Counted from the stretch's first letter, positions 1-7,251 are shown. The stretch is 7,608 bases of DNA from Bacteroidales bacterium (GCA_017508895.1 JAFWRA010000292.1:1-7608); one strand, 5' to 3'. Notes: generated by a model from the sequence alone, not told the origin. Translations and numbers: made by a program.

Positions 1-407
1 GTGTAGGTGACGCTTTGGAACGAGAAGAACGAGATGCCGATGGGCAGCATGATGCGTTTCCAGGTGAGGGGCGCGTGTCCCGTGAGGCCGAGGATGGCAT
101 TCAGGTTTTCCATCGTGAAGTTGCCGTATTTGTAGAACACGAGCAGCCCGATGGGAATGATGATCGACAGGCCGCAAAGCAGTTTCTTCAGGCCTTTCTT
201 CTCGGTCTTGCACATCCATTTGACCAAGAAGAAGTTGGCCACCGTGGAGCCGACAAGCTGGAAGATGAACTCGGGTGCTCCCCAGGCATAGAAAATGAGC
301 GAGGCCAGCAGAAGCACATAGTTCCGGGCTTTCCTCGGCGTGAGGAAATAGACCAGGAAGAAGGCTGGCATGAAATAGAGTAGGAAAATGTTACTGCTGA
401 ATACCAT
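1..407 (-). CDS. MBOAT family O-acyltransferase (AlgI-like), N-terminal part only
   Basis: This is the N-terminal 135 codons of a polytopic membrane O-acyltransferase; the rest lies beyond base 1. The protein begins MVFSSNIFLLYFMPAFFLVY, continues with LLLASLIFYAWG around residues 32-43, and has the family signature LPIGISFFSFQ at 121-131. These are characteristic of AlgI-type MBOAT proteins. Hydrophobic segments are visible at about 5-23, 30-42, 45-63 and 78-93. Known members pass an acetyl group from a cytoplasmic donor across the inner membrane to a periplasmic SGNH partner. The catalytic histidine of the family lies in the missing part. The start at 407 gives the expected family N-terminus and overlaps the stop of the upstream SGNH gene by 17 bases, so translational coupling is likely. 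No Shine-Dalgarno sequence is evident. The polysaccharide substrate cannot be read from the sequence. Confidence 0.9.
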   Translation of the reverse strand, partial: MVFSSNIFLLYFMPAFFLVYFLTPRKARNYVLLLASLIFYAWGAPEFIFQLVGSTVANFFLVKWMCKTEKKGLKKLLCGLSIIIPIGLLVFYKYGNFTMENLNAILGLTGHAPLTWKRIMLPIGISFFSFQSVTY

Positions 408-2028
408 GGCTTTCTGGTTTAGGATTCATGTCATTGTTGTTTACGGGCCATTTCAGTGTGCCTTGTTGGATTTTGTGATTAACCACCCACAGCGCGTCGT
501 CGCGGAGGGCTTTATCTAAGGTCTTGTTATATTTGGTCGCCTTTTCGCGTATCGATTGCATCGCTTCCGGATTGGATTTAAGCGATTCAATGGTGCGTTG
601 GATTTCACATTCGATGAAAGTTGCCGAGTCCATAGTAATATAGTCATCATGTTTAGGCCAATTCAAAGTGCCATTTTGGATTTTGTAGTTGACTATCCAT
701 TTTGCATCGTCACGTACGGCTTTCTCGACGGTCTTGTTGAATTGTTTGGCTTTTTCGCGTATCGATTCCATGGATTTTGGACTGGCCAAGATATCAGCGA
801 TGGTACGCTGGATTTCGCGTTCGATGAAGGAGGCAGAATCCATGATGGCATCGCTGTCTTTTACTCCTAACGCCTTCAAAGCCTTTTGCGTGAAGCCGTC
901 GTTCATGCGGTATTGTTGCGTGGCGCAGTAACTAAGTACGACGAAATCAGATGAAAGCAACTCTTCCGCAAGGTCAAGCTCGTCGAGGGAATTGTACCGG
1001 TCATCGTAATAAATAGTGTTGTTGTAGTACCAATAAGGAGCTCTGGAGAAAATCTCTTTCAAAGGCAGTTGATCCGCTATGGTCCACCAGAACGAGTCGC
1101 CGATGACAATTATCTTTGGCTTTGTGGCGGTGGTGTCGCCGTCGGTCATGCAGTCAGCATAGCAATATTTGGGTTTACGGACGGGTCGCATCAGGTTGAG
1201 CAAATCCTCAAGGTCGCCATCGGGACGGCGGGCTTCGTCATATTCCCTAGGCCCGATGACGAGGTTTTTCATATTCATGCCGCCAAGGTGTTCCATATAT
1301 CGGATGAGTGTGTCGGCACTAAGCAATGCCGCATATTTCGACCAGTGCATACCTGTTTGTGGAAACAACGCGAAGTCGGCTGTGTCCTTTATCTGAAGGA
1401 ACCATTGTTCCAGATTCAAGTGGTTGATGCCAAGTCGGGTGAAGTTATCTTCGTTATAGAATCGTGCCGAGATTTTAGGCGTTCCTTGATAGGTGGTGTC
1501 GTGATTTTCTGGGATATACTCTGGATAGATTAGGTCTTTGGCAGGAACAAGACAGACAAAGAGATGGACACCGTGGGATTCAAGGATTTGTTGCAGATGA
1601 AGTAGCTTGTGTGCCTCTTTTGAAAGCATCGAAGCCATCTGGGTGGAGTCGGCAGCAAAATAGCGGAAGAGCCGCTGTTCATGGTCAGATACCGATCCGG
1701 GCTCATAAAACCAGCGGTCTTTTCCGAACACGATTTGCTCTTTGCTGACGTAGGTTTTACGGAAGACATCCCAAAGGTATTGGTTGTATAGCCTAAGGAT
1801 TGGCTCTCTCATGCCGAAGTTCTCGCTCGAATACTTGTCGATCTGGGCTTGATAAGTGTTCGTTTTGTAACTCTCGAAGGTGAGCTCGGGTTTGGTGGTG
1901 GGCACAAACACGCCGTTCAAAGGTCTCACTGGAAAGATACCGGTCCATTCCTGTATGATGGGTATAAACAGTATGACCATCAACAGGACAAACAGCAACA
2001 AATCATATTTTACTTTGATTCTTCCCAT
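391..2028 (-). CDS. AlgX/AlgJ-like SGNH acetyltransferase-family protein with C-terminal tandem repeats (paralogue 1)
   Basis: A 545-residue, probably inner-membrane-anchored periplasmic protein. Residues 9-28 form one hydrophobic segment after a short basic N-terminus, fitting a signal anchor. The conserved body includes NFGMREP (70-76), VPAKDLIYPE (161-170), the HW motif TGMHWS (225-230) and IGDSFWW (309-315), with S312 as candidate nucleophile and H228 as candidate histidine. The order HW motif, then GDS serine, is that of AlgX/AlgJ. The Asp two residues before the His in AlgX/AlgJ is G226 here. After about residue 395 comes a 70-residue unit repeated twice, which is not part of the AlgX/AlgJ core. 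The start overlaps the stop of the upstream paralogue by 19 bases, and the stop overlaps the MBOAT start by 17. The pairing with an MBOAT gene suggests polysaccharide O-acetylation. Whether it is an active transferase, an esterase or a binding partner is not settled by sequence. Confidence 0.88.
   Translation of the reverse strand: MGRIKVKYDLLLFVLLMVILFIPIIQEWTGIFPVRPLNGVFVPTTKPELTFESYKTNTYQAQIDKYSSENFGMREPILRLYNQYLWDVFRKTYVSKEQIVFGKDRWFYEPGSVSDHEQRLFRYFAADSTQMASMLSKEAHKLLHLQQILESHGVHLFVCLVPAKDLIYPEYIPENHDTTYQGTPKISARFYNEDNFTRLGINHLNLEQWFLQIKDTADFALFPQTGMHWSKYAALLSADTLIRYMEHLGGMNMKNLVIGPREYDEARRPDGDLEDLLNLMRPVRKPKYCYADCMTDGDTTATKPKIIVIGDSFWWTIADQLPLKEIFSRAPYWYYNNTIYYDDRYNSLDELDLAEELLSSDFVVLSYCATQQYRMNDGFTQKALKALGVKDSDAIMDSASFIEREIQRTIADILASPKSMESIREKAKQFNKTVEKAVRDDAKWIVNYKIQNGTLNWPKHDDYITMDSATFIECEIQRTIESLKSNPEAMQSIREKATKYNKTLDKALRDDALWVVNHKIQQGTLKWPVNNNDMNPKPESHGIQQ
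424..633 (-). repeat. C-terminal repeat unit 2 of SGNH paralogue 1
   Basis: Encodes residues 466-535, beginning MDSATFIE. It is the second copy of the preceding 70-residue unit. Over the first 63 residues I count 41 identities with copy 1, without gaps. The unit is rich in charged and helical residues and ends with D-D-A-x-W-x-V-N-x-K. Confidence 0.85.
634..843 (-). repeat. C-terminal repeat unit 1 of SGNH paralogue 1
   Basis: Encodes residues 396-465, beginning MDSASFIE. It has an exact 210-base period with unit 2. The similarity also shows at DNA level, for example near 811-843 against 601-633, so this is a tandem duplication inside the gene. Confidence 0.85.
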
Positions 2029-3632
2029 GACATGAGTTTTTTTCTTGATTGGCTAGGGATTTGCAAGATGCCTTGTTCTAACTTGTAATTCACGACCCAA
2101 AGGGCATCATCATAAAGGGCTTGCTCAAGTGTCTTGCCATATTTCAAAGCCTTCTGGTTGATGTCTTCCATCTGTTTTTCATCGCCTTTGATTTGTTGGA
2201 TGACTTTTTCCACTTCTTGTTCAATGAAGGTCAATGAATCGATGTTGAAATAGGCATCAACGCATCTTGAGCGTTTGGTGGGAAGGCTGTCGTTCAGCGC
2301 AGGGAAATACTTGCCTGGATTATTGTTGATGAGCCATTTGACCTCGTTGTTAACAGTTTCGTCTAAGGTCTTGTATTGTGATGCGGCTTTGTCTTTCAGC
2401 TTTTCCATCCATGACGAATCGGAACGGATTAGCTGCTCAAGGGTGGTCCTTACTGATGCGATTTCTTCCGGGTCGTAGCAAAGTGCGATCAGGGCGTCTT
2501 TTGTGAAGTCGTTGTTCAGCTTATACTGTTGTGTCGCACTATAAAACAACATGATGAAATCGGCAGAAAGCAGTTGCTCAGCCAAATTGACTTCGTTTAC
2601 GGAAGAATAGTTGTTGTCGAAGTAGATGGTGCTGTTGTAATACCAATAGGGTGATGAGGAAAAGATGCTATTCATTGGTATTTGGTTGGAAATGTTCCAC
2701 CAGAAAGAATCGCCAACGGTAATCAGTTTTGGCATTACTGCGGCTGTGTCTTCTTCAATACTAACGTTAGCATAATAGTATTGTGAGTTGGGGAGAGGAC
2801 GTATCAGATTCAGCAGGCTCTCAAGGTCATCGTCGGAATTGTTTGCTTTGTCAAGCGTTCTGGGTCCAATGACAATGTTCTTCATGTTGATGTCGCCCAA
2901 ATGTTCCATATAACGGATCAAGGTGTCTGCCGCGAACAGAGATGCATAGTATGACCAATGGGTTCCTGTCTTTGGAAACAGCGGAAAATCGGCAGTGTCT
3001 TTCATCTGGAGAAACCACTGCTCAAGGTTCAGATGATTGATGCCAAGCTGGGTGTATTTTTCCTCATTGAAGAATCTGGCCGAGATTTTTGGTTCATCGT
3101 CGAATCTTTTATCTTGGTTTTCTGGAAGGTGTTCTGGACAAATCAGGTCTTTGGCTGGCACTTGGCATACAAAAAGACGTGTGCCATAAGGTTCAAGTAA
3201 TTGCTGCAGCTGTAGCACCCGATGTGCTTCTTCTGTCAGCATGGAAGCCATTTGCGCTGAATCGTAGGCGTAGTTGCGGAACTGTATCTGGTAATAGTCC
3301 GCCACCACCCAGGGCTCATACAGCCAGCCGTCTTTCCCGAAGGTCAAAATTCCTGCACCGACTGGCGTTTTCTGATAACAATCCCACAGATATTGGTTGT
3401 ATAGCCTAACAAGCGGCTCACGGAATCCGAAATTTTGTTTTAGATAGCCTTCTGTTTGTTCCTGAAAACTACCGTCGCGACAGTTTTGAAAGGTCAAGGA
3501 GGGTTGAGGAATAGGAACCTCAACGCCATTCAGTTTCTTGAAATCCCACACATGTGTGGCTTTCTGAAACATGGAGGCAAAAAGGAGCAGTCCTGTTAGG
3601 GTGAATAATATGACCTTGACGAGGTTTTTCAT
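2010..3632 (-). CDS. AlgX/AlgJ-like SGNH acetyltransferase-family protein with C-terminal repeats (paralogue 2)
   Basis: A 540-residue paralogue of the next gene in the operon and its first member. With the start at 3632 (MKNLVKVILF), residues 3-20 form a hydrophobic signal anchor. The open frame continues upstream to 4112, but that part is antisense to the U32 gene and lacks family similarity. A start at 3647 (MNHFIMKNL) is the alternative; 3632 is preferred because it leaves a short leader after the promoter box at 3656-3663. Conserved elements are VPAKDLICPE (158-167), TGTHWS (222-227, H225) and VGDSFWW (306-312, S309). Around the HW motif, 29 of 38 residues match paralogue 1. As there, Gly (G223) replaces the Asp of the D-x-H motif. 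The C-terminus holds one degenerate and one clear repeat unit. It probably acts at the outer face of the inner membrane in polysaccharide O-acetylation with the downstream MBOAT; the substrate is unknown. Confidence 0.87.
   Translation of the reverse strand: MKNLVKVILFTLTGLLLFASMFQKATHVWDFKKLNGVEVPIPQPSLTFQNCRDGSFQEQTEGYLKQNFGFREPLVRLYNQYLWDCYQKTPVGAGILTFGKDGWLYEPWVVADYYQIQFRNYAYDSAQMASMLTEEAHRVLQLQQLLEPYGTRLFVCQVPAKDLICPEHLPENQDKRFDDEPKISARFFNEEKYTQLGINHLNLEQWFLQMKDTADFPLFPKTGTHWSYYASLFAADTLIRYMEHLGDINMKNIVIGPRTLDKANNSDDDLESLLNLIRPLPNSQYYYANVSIEEDTAAVMPKLITVGDSFWWNISNQIPMNSIFSSSPYWYYNSTIYFDNNYSSVNEVNLAEQLLSADFIMLFYSATQQYKLNNDFTKDALIALCYDPEEIASVRTTLEQLIRSDSSWMEKLKDKAASQYKTLDETVNNEVKWLINNNPGKYFPALNDSLPTKRSRCVDAYFNIDSLTFIEQEVEKVIQQIKGDEKQMEDINQKALKYGKTLEQALYDDALWVVNYKLEQGILQIPSQSRKKLMSWEESK
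2055..2243 (-). repeat. C-terminal repeat unit of SGNH paralogue 2 (clear copy)
   Basis: Encodes residues 464-526, beginning IDSLTFIEQE. It aligns without gaps over 63 residues to unit 2 of paralogue 1, with 33 identities by hand count. It keeps the K-T-L and D-D-A-L-W-V-V-N core. Confidence 0.75.
2316..2477 (-). repeat. Degenerate C-terminal repeat unit of SGNH paralogue 2
   Basis: Encodes residues 386-439. It shares the pattern K-A, K-T-L-D and W-x-[IV]-N with the other units but has diverged (SDSSWMEKLKDKA, then KWLINNN). About 24 residues without similarity separate it from the clear copy. Confidence 0.5.
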
Positions 3633-3655
3633 TATGAAATGATTCATAGAATCTG

Positions 3656-3663
3656 CAAAAATA
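3656..3663 (-). promoter_or_regulatory. Candidate Bacteroidota promoter -7 box for the acetylation operon
   Basis: Read on the minus strand the bases are TATTTTTG, an exact match to the Bacteroidota consensus TAnnTTTG. It lies 23 bases upstream of the preferred start at 3632 and only 8 upstream of the alternative start at 3647, which favours 3632. No good TTTG -33 box was found at the expected distance. Confidence 0.5.
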
Positions 3664-3695
3664 CGAAAAACTATCCTCATCATGCCGAAAAATCT

Positions 3696-3703
3696 TAGTT
3701 TTG
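3696..3703 (+). promoter_or_regulatory. Candidate Bacteroidota promoter -7 box for rlhA
   Basis: TAGTTTTG matches TAnnTTTG exactly. It ends four bases before the ATG at 3708, so a transcript from it would have almost no 5' leader. No convincing -33 TTTG is present upstream. Confidence 0.45.
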
Positions 3704-3707
3704 CAGC

Positions 3708-5438
3708 ATGAAAACAAAGAAGATAGAACTGCTCTCGCCTGCCAAAGATTGTGAGGTGGGTATGGCTGCCATCAACCATGGTGCGGATGCCGTTTATATT
3801 GGAGGCCCCGATTTTGGCGCACGCGAAAAGGCTTCCAACTCGATTGAAGACATTGAACGCCTTTGCCGCCATGCGGCCTTGTATGACGCGAAGGTGTATG
3901 TTACGTTGAATACCCTGCTTTATGACAATGAGTTGGAACGTGCCCGCAAGATGGCTTACGACTGCTGGAATGCGGGCGTCGATGCACTGATTGTGCAGGA
4001 CATGCAGTTGCTGCAAGTCGACCTTCCGCCCATTCCGCTCCATGCCAGCACACAATGCGACAACCTGACGGTGGAGAAGGTGCAACAACTTGAACAATTG
4101 GGCTTTAGTCAAGTGGTCTTAGGTCGTGAGCTGAGCCTGAAGCAGATTCGTGAGATCCGTGAAAAAACGACTGTCCCGCTTGAGTTTTTCGTGCATGGCG
4201 CGCTCTGCGTCAGCCATAGCGGGCAGTGCTATCTGAGCCAATATATCGGCAACCGCAGTGCCAACCGTGGCGCTTGCGCCCAGCCTTGCCGCCTCCCTTG
4301 GGACCTGCTCGATGCCGACGGGAAGGTGTTGATTAAGAACAGGTATCTGCTGTCTTTGAAAGACCTGAACAATAGCGCCCATTTGGAAGAATTGATTGAC
4401 GCAGGCATCACGAGTTTCAAGATTGAAGGTAGGATGAAAGACGCTGACTATGTGAAGAATGTGACGGCCTACTATCGTCAGAAACTGGATGAAATCATCA
4501 GCCGTCGTACGGATTTGGAGCAGGCTTCACGTGGGCATTGCAGCTATACATTTGAGGTCAATCCCGAGAAATCTTTCAACCGAGGCTTCACCGATTTCTT
4601 CATCAACGGGCGACAAAAGAACATTGGTTCGCCTTTTACCCCGAAATCGATGGGGGAATACATCGGCGAGGTCAGTTGGTGCAATCCACTCCGCATGGAG
4701 ATTGAAACTAACAAGATTTTGCACAACGGCGACGGGTTGTGTTTTTTGAATCAAGATAATGAATTGGTCGGATTGCGCGCGGATGTGGTTAACGGCATCA
4801 CGGTGTCGTGCAACCGTCCCCACGGTGCCTACCGCGGTGCGAAAATCTACCGCAATTACGACCTTGAATGGCAAAAACAGGTGGATGCCTCGATGGGCAA
4901 CCGTAAGATTGACATTGATTTATTATTGAAAGAAACCCATGATGGCTATGAACTCATAGATAAACTGTCAACTGTCAACTGTCAACTGAAAACTGACAAA
5001 ATCACCGCCAACAACGCCGAAAAGGCCACCGAAAACATCCGCAAAAAGGCCCTGCAATGGGGCGACACGCCTTTCAACCCCATCAACTTGGAATTGCAAT
5101 TTGCCGAACCGCGTCTCATCCCCGCCTCTGTCATCGGCGAGATGAAAAGGGATTTGGTGGCGAAATTGACGGAAGAACTGATTGAAAGTCATAGGAATAA
5201 CCGTGTACTCCGTGCGAATGTTGCGCGCGATGTCTCTATAACGACGACCGACCCCGATGAAATTCCTTCATGCCTAATGACCTGCCATTACTGCATTCGC
5301 TACGCCAATGGCATGTGCAGCAAAGAAACGGGAAAAAAAGCCGAGCCGCTGTATCTCCGCAACGGCAATAACACCTTCCGTCTCGAATTTGATTGTCGCA
5401 ATTGTGTGATGCGAGTTTTCTCTTTAGCAACGAATTAA
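3708..5438 (+). CDS. rlhA: U32-family protein, RlhA (YdcP)-type 23S rRNA C2501 hydroxylation factor
   Basis: A 576-residue member of the U32 'peptidase' family that follows E. coli RlhA/YdcP closely: IELLSPAKD (6-14), HGADAVYIGGPDFGAR (24-39), LHASTQCD (111-118), FFVHGALCVSHSGQC (160-174) and SANRGACAQPCR (184-195). RlhA is known to be needed for 5-hydroxycytidine at C2501 of 23S rRNA and acts in the cytoplasm; U32 RNA-modifying members are linked to an iron-sulfur cluster. C167, C174, C190 and C194 form the central cysteine set. C529, C537, C563 and C566 match the C-terminal set of E. coli YdcP, and C522 and C526 are extra. It is somewhat shorter than E. coli RlhA (about 650 residues). The ATG at 3708 is chosen because the conserved N-terminus starts at once and the next Met would remove it. 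Residues about 419-427 are encoded by a 7-base tandem repeat. The ABC gene follows after 12 bases, so the two are probably co-transcribed. The older annotation 'collagenase-like protease' is less likely. Confidence 0.88.
   Translation: MKTKKIELLSPAKDCEVGMAAINHGADAVYIGGPDFGAREKASNSIEDIERLCRHAALYDAKVYVTLNTLLYDNELERARKMAYDCWNAGVDALIVQDMQLLQVDLPPIPLHASTQCDNLTVEKVQQLEQLGFSQVVLGRELSLKQIREIREKTTVPLEFFVHGALCVSHSGQCYLSQYIGNRSANRGACAQPCRLPWDLLDADGKVLIKNRYLLSLKDLNNSAHLEELIDAGITSFKIEGRMKDADYVKNVTAYYRQKLDEIISRRTDLEQASRGHCSYTFEVNPEKSFNRGFTDFFINGRQKNIGSPFTPKSMGEYIGEVSWCNPLRMEIETNKILHNGDGLCFLNQDNELVGLRADVVNGITVSCNRPHGAYRGAKIYRNYDLEWQKQVDASMGNRKIDIDLLLKETHDGYELIDKLSTVNCQLKTDKITANNAEKATENIRKKALQWGDTPFNPINLELQFAEPRLIPASVIGEMKRDLVAKLTEELIESHRNNRVLRANVARDVSITTTDPDEIPSCLMTCHYCIRYANGMCSKETGKKAEPLYLRNGNNTFRLEFDCRNCVMRVFSLATN
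4963..4988 (+). repeat. 7-base tandem repeat (unit CTGTCAA) inside rlhA
   Basis: About 3.7 copies of CTGTCAA in a row, followed by a decayed copy (AAAACTGAC). Three units encode seven residues (LSTVNCQ). They sit in the variable stretch between the U32 domain and the conserved ANNAEKA segment at 434-440. Seven is not a multiple of three, so copy-number change shifts the frame. Confidence 0.85.
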
Positions 5439-5450
5439 AACCTATATCTC

Positions 5451-7247
5451 ATGAATCTATTTCAACTCTTCAAAAATGTCAGCCCCTTTGTGAAGCCATA
5501 CAAGTGGTTGGTTTTCATCACTTTGGTATTAACTTTAATAGGGTCACTCATGGCTCAAGTCAACGCTATTGTCCTTGATTGGACTGTCGATGAGGTCAAT
5601 GGTCTCATCACGGCAGGGGAGAAATGGGGACAACGTGCGGCGCACATCATTATCCTGATTTCATCGGTATTGCTCGGTAAGGAAATCCTATCGGCGCTCA
5701 TCACTTACGCACAGAACTATTTCGGCGAGCGGATGCGCATCTTCGTCAGCCGCGACTTGGCCCAAAGCGTCATCGAAAAGGTGCTGACTTTCAAAATGGC
5801 CTTCTTCAACTCCGCCGACAACTCCACTGGCAAGCTGCAAGCCCGTATCGACCAAGGTGTGAGCTCGCTATCGCGCACGGTGCAAAACTTCTTCATCGAC
5901 TTGTTGCCGCTGTTCACAAGTGCCCTTTTGGCTTTGATATTGATGTTTATCGCCAACGTCTATGTCGGCTTGGTGGCCTTGGCCATCGTGCCGATTTACT
6001 TTTGGATTACCTATCGGCAGGCCAAGCGTTTGAAAGGCTGGCGTCGCGAGATGCGCAGCCATTTGGAAACCAAGAGCCAAGGTATCAAAAACATCATCGA
6101 CTCCATCAACGTCATCAAGAGCTTCAACCGCGAGCAAATCGAGGCCCAAAAGCAACTTGACATTCAGAATCAAGTCACTGAAAACCAGATGAAGACCCGC
6201 CGAGTGGCATTCTATTACAACGGCGTGAAAAGCTTCGTGAAGCAAGTCGGAACGGTGTTGGTCATCATCCTGACGGCCTACCTTGTTTTAATAGACTATC
6301 CTGGCATGACAATCGGTAAAATCATGTATCACGTGATGTTGTTCAGTAACGTCATCGCACCCATAACGCAGTTGCAGCGCATCTTCGACGATGTGAACGA
6401 CGCCTTGATTTATGCCGAGGGTTTCTTTGGCATCCTCAATTCGGAGGAAGAAGTGGAGCCTTCGGGCAGCTACAAACCCGAGAAAATTCACGGCAAGTTC
6501 GAAATCAAGCATGTCGACTTCACCTATCCCAATGGCAACCAAGCCCTTTTCGATGTGAATATGACCATTGACCCAGGCAAGATTACCGCTTTGGTTGGAC
6601 TCTCTGGCGCAGGTAAGAGTACCATTGTCAACCTGTTGGATAAGTTCTATGAGCCTCAAGTGGGACAGATTCTCCTCGACGGGGTGGATTTGCGCGAATA
6701 CGACACCCAGTACCTCCGCGAGAACATCGGCCTCGTGCTGCAAAAGAACCATATCTTCGACGGCACCATCGAGGAGAACATCCTTTACGGCAATCCTAAC
6801 GCCACCCATGAGGAGGTGGTAGAAGCCGCCAAGAAATCGTACATCTACGACCAAATCATGGAGTTACCGAAGCAGTTCGAGAACAAAGCCTCCGACCTCT
6901 CTGGTGGCCAGCAGCAGCGCATCGCCATCGCACGCATGTTCCTCAAGAACCCGCCCATCATCTTCCTTGACGAACCCACTGCCAGCCTCGATGCCATAGC
7001 CACCGAGCAGATCAAGAACAGCCTCGATGCCATCAAGAAAGACCGCACCGTCATCATCATCTCGCACAGCATTTCGCAAATCATCGACAGCGAAATGGTC
7101 TATGCCCTCAAGACTGGCCATGTGGAAGAGTCGGGCGACCCAGATGAAATCTATAAGAAAGGCGGCATCTACAAGGACATCATCGATGCTTCGGCACGCA
7201 GCTTGAACATTGAGAAGATTGCACGGACGATTGAAGACAACAATTAA
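5451..7247 (+). CDS. ABC transporter half-transporter (exporter type), fused membrane and ATPase domains
   Basis: A 598-residue protein with an N-terminal exporter-type membrane domain and a C-terminal ATPase; it should work as a dimer in the inner membrane. Hydrophobic segments lie at about 18-40, 62-84, 148-166, 170-187, 262-283 and 293-308. ATPase elements are the A-loop Tyr Y359, Walker A GLSGAGKST (383-391), Q-loop Q431, signature LSGGQQQR (483-490), Walker B IIFLDEP (503-509, E508 catalytic), D-loop SLD and H-loop H539. It resembles MsbA/multidrug-type exporters and has no peptidase domain, so it is unlikely to be a bacteriocin exporter. The substrate cannot be assigned. Two oddities: the segment just before LSGG is short and lacks the usual VGE-R-G X-loop, and Walker B continues as DEPTASLD rather than the more usual DEATSALD. 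The start lies 12 bases after the rlhA stop, and a strong terminator follows. No Shine-Dalgarno sequence is seen. Confidence 0.93.
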   Translation: MNLFQLFKNVSPFVKPYKWLVFITLVLTLIGSLMAQVNAIVLDWTVDEVNGLITAGEKWGQRAAHIIILISSVLLGKEILSALITYAQNYFGERMRIFVSRDLAQSVIEKVLTFKMAFFNSADNSTGKLQARIDQGVSSLSRTVQNFFIDLLPLFTSALLALILMFIANVYVGLVALAIVPIYFWITYRQAKRLKGWRREMRSHLETKSQGIKNIIDSINVIKSFNREQIEAQKQLDIQNQVTENQMKTRRVAFYYNGVKSFVKQVGTVLVIILTAYLVLIDYPGMTIGKIMYHVMLFSNVIAPITQLQRIFDDVNDALIYAEGFFGILNSEEEVEPSGSYKPEKIHGKFEIKHVDFTYPNGNQALFDVNMTIDPGKITALVGLSGAGKSTIVNLLDKFYEPQVGQILLDGVDLREYDTQYLRENIGLVLQKNHIFDGTIEENILYGNPNATHEEVVEAAKKSYIYDQIMELPKQFENKASDLSGGQQQRIAIARMFLKNPPIIFLDEPTASLDAIATEQIKNSLDAIKKDRTVIIISHSISQIIDSEMVYALKTGHVEESGDPDEIYKKGGIYKDIIDASARSLNIEKIARTIEDNN

Positions 7248-7251
7248 TCCT

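Noticed and set aside
15..383. A 122-codon plus-strand open frame
   Set aside because: It is antisense to the MBOAT gene, whose translation has clear family motifs; the composition (many Glu, Asp, Gln) is that of an antisense shadow.
556..1533. Several plus-strand open frames opposite SGNH paralogue 1
   Set aside because: They lie antisense to a recognisable gene. Their mutual resemblance comes from the internal repeat in the real gene.
3648..4112. A 155-codon upstream extension of the SGNH paralogue 2 reading frame
   Set aside because: It is antisense to the well-conserved start of rlhA, has no signal peptide or family similarity, and would bury the hydrophobic anchor inside the protein.
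4963..4988. CRISPR-like repeat
   Set aside because: The units are seven bases, directly adjacent and without spacers, inside a coding region.
6288..6854. A 188-codon minus-strand open frame
   Set aside because: It is antisense to the ABC transporter ATPase domain and shows no family of its own.
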